A stretch of 64,000 nt of DNA from Nectonema munidae (lineage: Eukaryota > Nematomorpha > Nectonematoida > Nectonematidae). Shown here in pieces: positions 52,901 to 61,900 of this stretch. How positions within the stretch are numbered: the stretch's first letter is position 1; every line of letters starts with the position of its first letter. The stretch spans positions 1 to 64,000 of the forward strand of contig JAUIRK010000189.1 of NCBI GenBank assembly GCA_030549495.1. The letters run 5' to 3'. The notes beneath the pieces are model-generated. The model was given only the letters and a program-made list of their open reading frames with translations. It was not told the DNA's origin and made no database searches. A program made the position numbers and the translations under genes.

Positions 52901-55900
52901 CAAACTTGAAAATGTCATATATTTAATATTTGCATACACATTTATTTATTGAGTTAAAAAAAGAAAATTCAAAATCTTTAAATAAAAACATGCTTGCAAA
53001 AGAAGATGCCCTCCATTTCAAAGAATGATAGAAAGTAAGAAATAGGTTTATGAGAGATAATGTGTGTTCAAACCGACTGATAACTAACAAATGCAATTCA
53101 AAAAAAACAAACCATCGATTAGAACTTTATTACAAGCTAGTTTTTGTTTCATTTAAATCAACATTTTACTTTCAATTTTTTAATAAATATAAGAGTCACC
53201 TTCTCGCAAAGCATCGTGGATTAAGGGAATTTGAAGTTGAAGACAAAAAATGACTTAAACGAAACTTCGTGTCAATTTGAATGTCAAGTAATTCATCGAG
53301 GGTTGTGATAATATCTACACATTCCTTCATTTTCTTAAACTTCATGGCTACACTCATTGGTTTGATGAGATAGCTATTTTTTACTTTTTCCTTGAAAATA
53401 AAATTTTATATACATTTTAATAGATTTTTCGCTATACTTCCTATGTACATCCGTGTTAACTAAATTTCTCTACCTTACAATGAAAATTTTCCTATGTACA
53501 CGTGTACATTGAATACGTGGATTAATACTCTATCTTATACAACTTTTCCTATACTTCCTATGTACATCCATGAAAAGAAAATTTTCTATACAATTTAATA
53601 GATTTTTCTCTATACTTGCTATGTACATCCATGTTAACTAAATTTCCCTATACTTGCTATGTACATCCATGTTAACTAAATTTCCCTATACTTGCTATGT
53701 ACATCCATGTTAACTAAATTTCCCTATACTTACTATGTAGATTCATCTTAACTAAATTTTTTCCTATGCTTGCTATGTACATCCATGCAAAGAAAATTTG
53801 GTTCATTTATTTGCGCCGCTTGAGTGAGAGAGAGAAATAAAATAAAGAAATGAAGTTGATTGTGATCGTGATAACAGAAATATCTTTATACTATTATGTT
53901 ATTCTCCTATACGTTGTACAAAATAAATGATCTCTTTTATATTGGGTTCTTCTTTTGATGACATGGAAGAATTTTTTTTAGTGCGGCTGTAGACTTCAAG
54001 TATTTCATGTTTTCAAAAAGTTTGAGAAACACTGCTCACGAAGATTTCCAAGGTAATGCTAAAAAATTAGGCCAAGATATTGAAACAAAATTAATTATGA
54101 AACATTTGTAAATTGATAAGATTCACCAAATAAATTACCATTTAAATGTATAAAATGTAAAGGCGAATGATAAAACTTATAAGCACATTTTAAATATCAA
54201 ACAATGTTCACCAATATTTAACTTTTTTCATGTTTACTAAGTATGACGCAAATATTATTAGTTCAATTTTCTGAGTGATTTTGCAGGTTTACTTTTTCAT
54301 TCAGTATTTCATTACTTGTTAGTTTCAAAATACTTAACTAAATTCAAAAATTATTAAATTCGTATTAAACTAAAAGGTAAAAGATATTTTTATTTTCATA
54401 TTTCTTTCATGGTATAATATAGCTACTGAAAAACGATGTAAAAAAGTACATATTATCAAAATGAAGAAAATTCACTATTAAATTTAGGTCAAGTTTGGAA
54501 AATTCATATCTTAATATGAATTTTTTTTCAAACATTGAAAATACTTTTACCATTCACATCAAATAATACATTATGAGTATTATTTTGAATTCTAATCAAT
54601 GATTTGTTCATAATATATAAATGAAAATAATGCTAATAATATAAATTATTACCAAGTAATTCTTATTTCACTATCAATATGTTTAAAAATGAACAGTAAC
54701 TTCCCTGAGCACAGTGTAATTTATGATAAAATATCTGCATAGTATACCAGAGTAAGAACGCATCTAATTTGAAGTTGCGTGTCGTAAAAGGCGAATAAAC
54801 GTTGTTATACATGTAACAAATCTTTAATTTTTTTATTTTTATTAGATTTTTAAATGTATGAAAATAAACCTTTTTAGATTCTTTCTTTTCCGGAAAATAA
54901 AGAATGGATAAATCTTCAATGTTCAATTGTTTAGAAAACTGCACATCTGGAGTCTAAAAAATGATTTAGATTTAAAAAATATGTATATTAGTAGTCGGTC
55001 TCGTAGTCGTTTCCCGCTTCGCTCCAAACATAGGATCATTGGTAGAGTGTTTGTTTCAAGAGAAGCGATAAAAGGTTGATAAAAGAATATCATCACCTTT
55101 CAATTCACAATATTAAAATTGGTAAACAGAATAACATACAACAGAAAAATAAACTGAAAATAATGCCTGTCGTAAAAGACGACTAAAACATCTATAATAG
55201 AGAAATTCTGTATAGTCTCGGAACAGAATAGGACTATTGCAAGACTGCATGTCATAAGAGACAACTAAAAACATCTATAATAGCGAAACTCTGTATAGTC
55301 TCGGAATAGAATAGGCCTATTGCAAGACTGCATGTCGTAAGAGGCGACTAAAAACATCTATAATAGAGAAACTCGGTATAGTCTCGGAACAGAATAGGAC
55401 TATTGTTAATTAATTTTAACATGAAAATTATTTGTACTGCTAAACAAAGAACTGATTAAAAAATGGGAGTTTACAAAGTCTGCTTACAAACAAAAAGTTG
55501 GAGTACTTATGTGTACCTGATTTTCTTATTTAAAATTATAATGAAAGATTCTCAAATTTTGAAAAAATATTAGACATCCTTAAAAAAAGCTTTCAACTTC
55601 TTATTCAGTTGATGTTTCGACAGCAGTTGTGATTTGAAGATGAAACTTTCAGAAGATATAAAAATATTAAAAAAATTTTGATTCCAAAAAGATCGAAATA
55701 TGCAATCGACTATTATCAATGTTTTGGACATCATGCCCGCAAAATATTACCCATATTAAAACCAAGTTGAGAACTCAGCTTACTGATGTACACATAGAAG
55801 AAATTACAAACAAAAATGATAGAGCTAAATATTAAAAAAGAATAAGTTAATTTATTTTATCAAGATCATGACATTCAAACGAGTTTCAAAAATTGAACAA

Positions 55901-58900
55901 AGAATAATTAAATCAGCTATGCAGTTCTAACCAATAGGTAAAACAGGATATATAACGTTATTCTATATTATCATTATTAATGCTAAAGCATAGCCAGGAA
56001 GCGCATAATAAGATTCAATAAATGTGTACTATTAAATTTTAGATAAGCTTGGTAAAAATGGATAAAGCTATCGAAATTGGAAAATATTAAAATATAAAAA
56101 TGCGATAGCTTAGATTGTTTAGAAAAATAAAAACTTTAAATTGTGCTAAAGCTTATATTAAATTGTGACTTTGCAAAGTATATAAGGATTAACATTTTAA
56201 CCAATTATATTTATTGAAGATTTACAACTAATGAAGAAAAGAATTAAGGAGAGGTAAGATACTTACACACATTTCGGAATTTGAAGAAAGATATGCACAC
56301 TTGACATGAGCCTTTAGAGACAATGGCAGAGGAGTTTCATCTTCATGAGTAGGCACAGCACTCAAAAGCGTACTAACGATTTCGATACTCACATTGGATA
56401 ATGTCAGCTAAAATAAGTCCATTAAATTTTCATTATTGTTGAAATGATGGTTCGTTTTTATATTTTAAGCATTGGAAAACAACACACTGTTAGAAAAATG
56501 GAAAACAATACGCTGTAAATTTATTCAAAGTGAAGCTGAGCCAAATCCTAGAAATAATCAATTTAGTAGGACAAGAATAAGCGAACTACAACTTGGGTGA
56601 ACTATGACCCAAAATATTTTTATCCATCCACACAGAAAAATTGATCAAGATCGAGAAAAGCCCTGGACAAGCAAAACAGATCATTTTATTGGATAAAGTT
56701 TTTTCGTTGCAAGTTTCACAATCATTTTAAAATAAAAGGTCAAAACGTGAAGTTACCTGTCATACTTCAGGAAGAAATACAAACTTTTAAAATCAAAAAA
56801 GCACTAAATGCTGAATGATTTGAAATATACACTGCCTGGATATATTGGATATTCAGGAGCAAATAATAATAATAATAATCAATTTTACGGCTGGTGTTCC
56901 CAGCACGCTGAGGTTTAGCCGGTTTTTACCACTATGGCATCTAATCTCTCATTATTTTGCGTCTCCATTCATCATTATTTTGCTCGTCCCCTAATGCTAA
57001 ATGTCTTTTGCTCATGTCTTTTTTGTCTATTTCTATCCATGTCATCTTTGGCCTGCTTTTTCTTACCTAAAGTTTGATTTTTATAAGCTTCTTTAATTAG
57101 ATCCCCTAAGGTATTCTATTTACATGCCCAAACTACCTTAACCTTTGTATGATATATTCAGGAGCAAACGATCAACATAAGTCCTTGTGAACGGGCACTA
57201 GCTTAATGAAGGCCGAATGGGAGAAATCGGAATTAATTTAAGGAATTGAAACTGATGGTTATAGAGAGGTGGTCGGTTAATAGAGGACTGAATTTTCGAA
57301 ATTGAAATCTTAAACCAAAATAACAGTCGTATGGATCATTGATTTCCAATGTTGTGTAGGAGCAACATCAGATGCATTTGTATACTTTTTGGATAATTTG
57401 TGTAAAAATAGTAGGGTATCTATATTGATATCCACTTTGTAATTCTTCAGATTTTACATTAATGTTTTATCTATTCGATGCTAGCTCCCCTAGATTAAAA
57501 AACGCAAACTGTTTAAAATAGCTTACGTGTCATTTTCTGGAGTAATTTTGACAATTCTTTTAAAAACTTCATCATCATCATCATAGGTAAAATACACAGT
57601 GGAAACACTTTAAAACGAATTACACACCCGACCCGACATACTTATTCTTAATTGTTCTACCTACTGCTCTAGATATATTTCTTATATCTCTCTGTCTATT
57701 AAAATTTTAGGTCATTTCTCTTTTTCTTTTTTGAGATTTTAATCCCTTACTCACCTTTCTTTTTTCAAGCTTAGTGTATGTTCAAATGTTTATCATGTTG
57801 ATCAGTTGTTGCTCTACGGCGTAATTTTAAAGTTTCAACACCGATTTCGTTAGAAGTGCATAAAATAAACATATTTTTGATTTATCGAACTTTACAATTT
57901 AATTCCTAAATGTTGTTATTCGTATGACTGCTACTGAGGGGAGCCAATAATGCTCTTAGGAAGGCTCTGATATCAAATAATCGCATTTCTTTAGCATCAA
58001 ACTATCTTCTATCGATTCTTAAGCGTACATACATTCTTACCTAGTTCTCAGGAAGCTAAGAAAGTAGAACATTTTTTATAAAAAATTCCAGAATTAATAT
58101 ATATATAGGAAAACTTGTAATACAAAAACTGTAAATACAAAATTAGTTTTATACTAGGTATGAAAAAAGAGGATTTAAAAAAATATTAAAGATTACCTCA
58201 ACGTTGTACAAAACTTTGGAAATGATGAAGAGGGCTGTTGACGAAATGAAATTCTTCCAGCCAAAAAGAAAGAACTCTTTTCGCAAGCTGCTTAACACTT
58301 TCTAATAATGAAATCCCATAAAATCAAAAGTTAGTAGATGATAAAAATGAAAATCACTTGATGATATAGAGACAACTGCTCCAAAAGCCATTCCTTCAGA
58401 AGAGAATCAGAGTATGTTGAAATATGATCCTATTTTAAAAAATAAAGAGCATAAACAATGAAGAAATAATGAAGGATCAAAATAAATGGAAAGGTTAAGT
58501 TTAGTTCAGTAAGAAACTAGGAAATGAGATTTCAGAAAATTCAAAAAAGCAAACTTCAAGACGTGGGTTTCTCAACCGAGGACGAATCGACCACTTCTAA
58601 GCAAAGATGAAATTCAGGTGGGCAATATTTTTAAAACAAATATTCAAATATTTCTTTTCAAAAACTTGCTTTTTACATAAGAATTTAATGTAGTCAAAAT
58701 TTCAATTTTTCGAATCATAAATTTAAGACATAATATCACTTATTTTTCATAATTAAGCATTTGCTTAAACTCAAAAAAAAGAAAAATGCGTGATGAACCC
58801 ATTTTGTTAAAATTAAAGTTCAAAAAAACTTTAAAAATTTTCGGTATTTTTTTACTTCAAAGTGGGCGATTTTAATTTTTTTTACAATCTCGGATTGCGG

Positions 58901-61900
58901 AGTCGAAGTCGCGAGATCTTAAGGGGGAAAGAGTCGACGTGGGTATTTAATAAAATTTAAGAGACTAATTCAGATTTTTTAAAATGTTAAAAAATAATTA
59001 AATTATTTATTTAATTTTTTATTTAGTTTAAATAATGAAAGAAAAGGTCTAAATTTCGTAAGAAAATAAATTGCCATTCTTTAGTAGAGGCGAGAAGTAA
59101 GAGTTACGTTTAAATATTTCAAACTTAATTTTCTTAGTATATGGATTCAGAGTCGGGTTTTTAGGTATTATTTGTAGTTGAAGTCGGAGTAGCATTTATG
59201 TCTTGGAGTCCGAGTCTGATATTTTGCCTCTGATTCACCAATCCTGAGTAAAAGATTACTAAAAGTTGCTGAAATAAAGAAATGACTTATAGACACTTTG
59301 ATTTAACTTTATTTTTTAGTTCCAGCTTAAATATTTCAATAAACTCATCCAAAATATTTTACATATCAACTAAGCTTTAATTTAACAGGAAAAACTTCAC
59401 TTAACTATGCAATATGCATGTAGATAAAAGAGTTATTTTTTTAAATAAATTAATAACAATTGTAACCATTTATTTGTACATAATAGGTAAAATTATATTT
59501 TATTTCTTTTTGTATATATAGGCGATGACTTTAAAATAAAGGTATTAACCCATTTACGACCAATGTTCCTATTTTGGAACATAATAAATTTAATCTCCGT
59601 CTGTTTTTTCAATGACTTTGAATATAACACTGGTCAACACAATATTTTTGGCAGGCAAAGTGAGACTGGTTTCTGGGGTTTTCAAGGGCGCTGAATCCGA
59701 ATCTGACATTTGTTTTTTCAAGTTGGCTCTAGTTTTGGAGATATCACAGGGGGGTCGTTCGTCTGAAATCACCCATTCGCGACCATAACTAAACGTACAA
59801 AAAACGGCTAAATAGTGCAAAAATGTCAGATATTGATTTTTATGATAATCTAAAACCACAAAGACAGTGTAAAATCTCAATCTAACAAGTTAAGTTAGAT
59901 ATAACATCATTTCATTTATCCTATAATAACTGAACACTTTTCATAGATTTCGAGAATATACAAAAAATTTGCTAAAAATTTACTGAATTTTAATGCAAAG
60001 CATTTATTATACACTAGATTCTTAGTTACAATGAACACACAAAACAATATTTTATTCACAAAAGTGAAATTGACGTTTATACGATTTTCGCTTGTGAGCA
60101 ACTTTCGGACAGTCTCTCAAAAGGTTCCAGCAGTAGTCTGCCATCATGTGCTCATCCCATTTGCCTTGATACCTCTCTTCCATTGTTTTGATGTCTTGAT
60201 GGAATCTCTCTCCTTGCTCCTCACTGTAATCACCAAGATTACCAGGAAATCTGTCGAGGTGGCTAAACAAGAAATGAACTTTAATGCTCACATTTGCCCC
60301 TAGTTTTTCGTATGCAGTAAGCATCTTACGGACCAATTGCTTGTAATTATCAGCTTTGTGATTTCCCAAAAAGTTTGTCACTACATCTGTGAAGGACACC
60401 CAAGCATTTAACTCAACCCTGTTCATATGATTAGTGAAGTCAGAATCCCTCATGAGCGTTCGAATCTGAGGTCCATCGAAGATGCCACCTTTAGCTTTTT
60501 CGATGGAAAGACCTGGAAATTGCCTGCATATGTACTTGAAGCAATCCCCATCTTTGTTCAACGCCTTAACAAACTGCTTCATGAGCCCTAGTTTTATGTG
60601 CAATGGAGGGAAGATGATTCTATCCCTGGGTACCAAAGGCTCATTGATGACGTTGGCTGTGCCGACTTCGAGACTTTCTCGTTCTGGCCAGTTCTCCCTT
60701 CTCCAGTGCTGGTTTCTTGCTCTGCTATCCCACAAACAAAGAAAGCAGGGATACTTTGTGTACCCACTTTGCTGACCAAGCAGAAAATTCACCATTTTCA
60801 AGTCCACACAAATCAGCCATTTATGAGTGTTGTAATTTAGTTTTTCAAGAACAAATTGGATACCATCATACTCTTCTTTCATCTTGGTAGAATGGCCAAT
60901 TGGTACAGGAGCAAACTTATTGCCATTATGCAAAAGTACAACTTTTAGACTTGATTTCGAGCTATCTATAAAGAGACGCCAATCTGCTGGGTCATATGAC
61001 GAGATCCCCATGCAGTTAAGAAGTGCAGAAACGTCATTACAAAAGACCAGGTCATCTTCTTTAGAAAAGAAACGAAGCAAGCTGCCTTCCCTTGTCCTAT
61101 AGTATGTTACTTTTGTGCCAGAATCAAGAATGTTTTTCTCTTGGAGTCGTGATGCAAGAACTTCAGACTGCTCCTTCGACAAACAAAGGTCTCGCACTAG
61201 GTCATTAAGTTCAGATTGATTGAAAAGCTGAGGGCCATTTGAGGGTTCTTCATAGTCACTACAGCTATCACCACTTGATATTGAAAGATCAGCTGGAATC
61301 TCTTCGGTTTCATCGATTTCAGGCAGACTGGTGAAAACAGGCACAGATAGATCCTCAGAGTGCGCAACAGGACGGATAGCAGAATCCAGGCTCGGATACT
61401 GCCAATTTGCTTTCTTGTGCTTGTTAAACCCCGTCATATCATTGATACAGAAGTAGCAGTCATCAAAATGATTCTTGGGCTCTCTCCACACCATTGGTAC
61501 ATCAAACTTCAACTTCAGCTTACCATTGGTCCAACCGCGGAGACTTTCTACACAGGTTTTGCACACCATATGTGGGGCCCAAGACTTATCTTGGTCACCT
61601 AGTTTCATATCGAAGTATGCTTTGTACGCCCTCTTGACAAAGTCTGTAATATTCCTCTTTTGTTGTGCCATCATATACTGTCCACAGATGTAACAAAAGA
61701 CATCCGGTTCATATCTACAACGTCTTTTAGAAGAACTCATTTTCTCTCTGGAACTCATTTTCAACTCTGGAATAAAAAAGGAAAAGAATTAAAAAGAAAA
61801 TTCTTAAATACTGTTTTAAAAACACTACATACATAATAATTATTATGTATTTTCTGATATTATTATTTACTGCTTCTATATTGAAGTATTTCAGGGAGAA

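Noticed and set aside
53610-53800. CRISPR-like regular repeats
   Set aside because: Units are directly abutting with no spacers, in an intron of an animal gene.
56940-57160. CGTCTCC-rich stretch as a host exon
   Set aside because: It is the reverse complement of the LINE tail at 20.4 kb.
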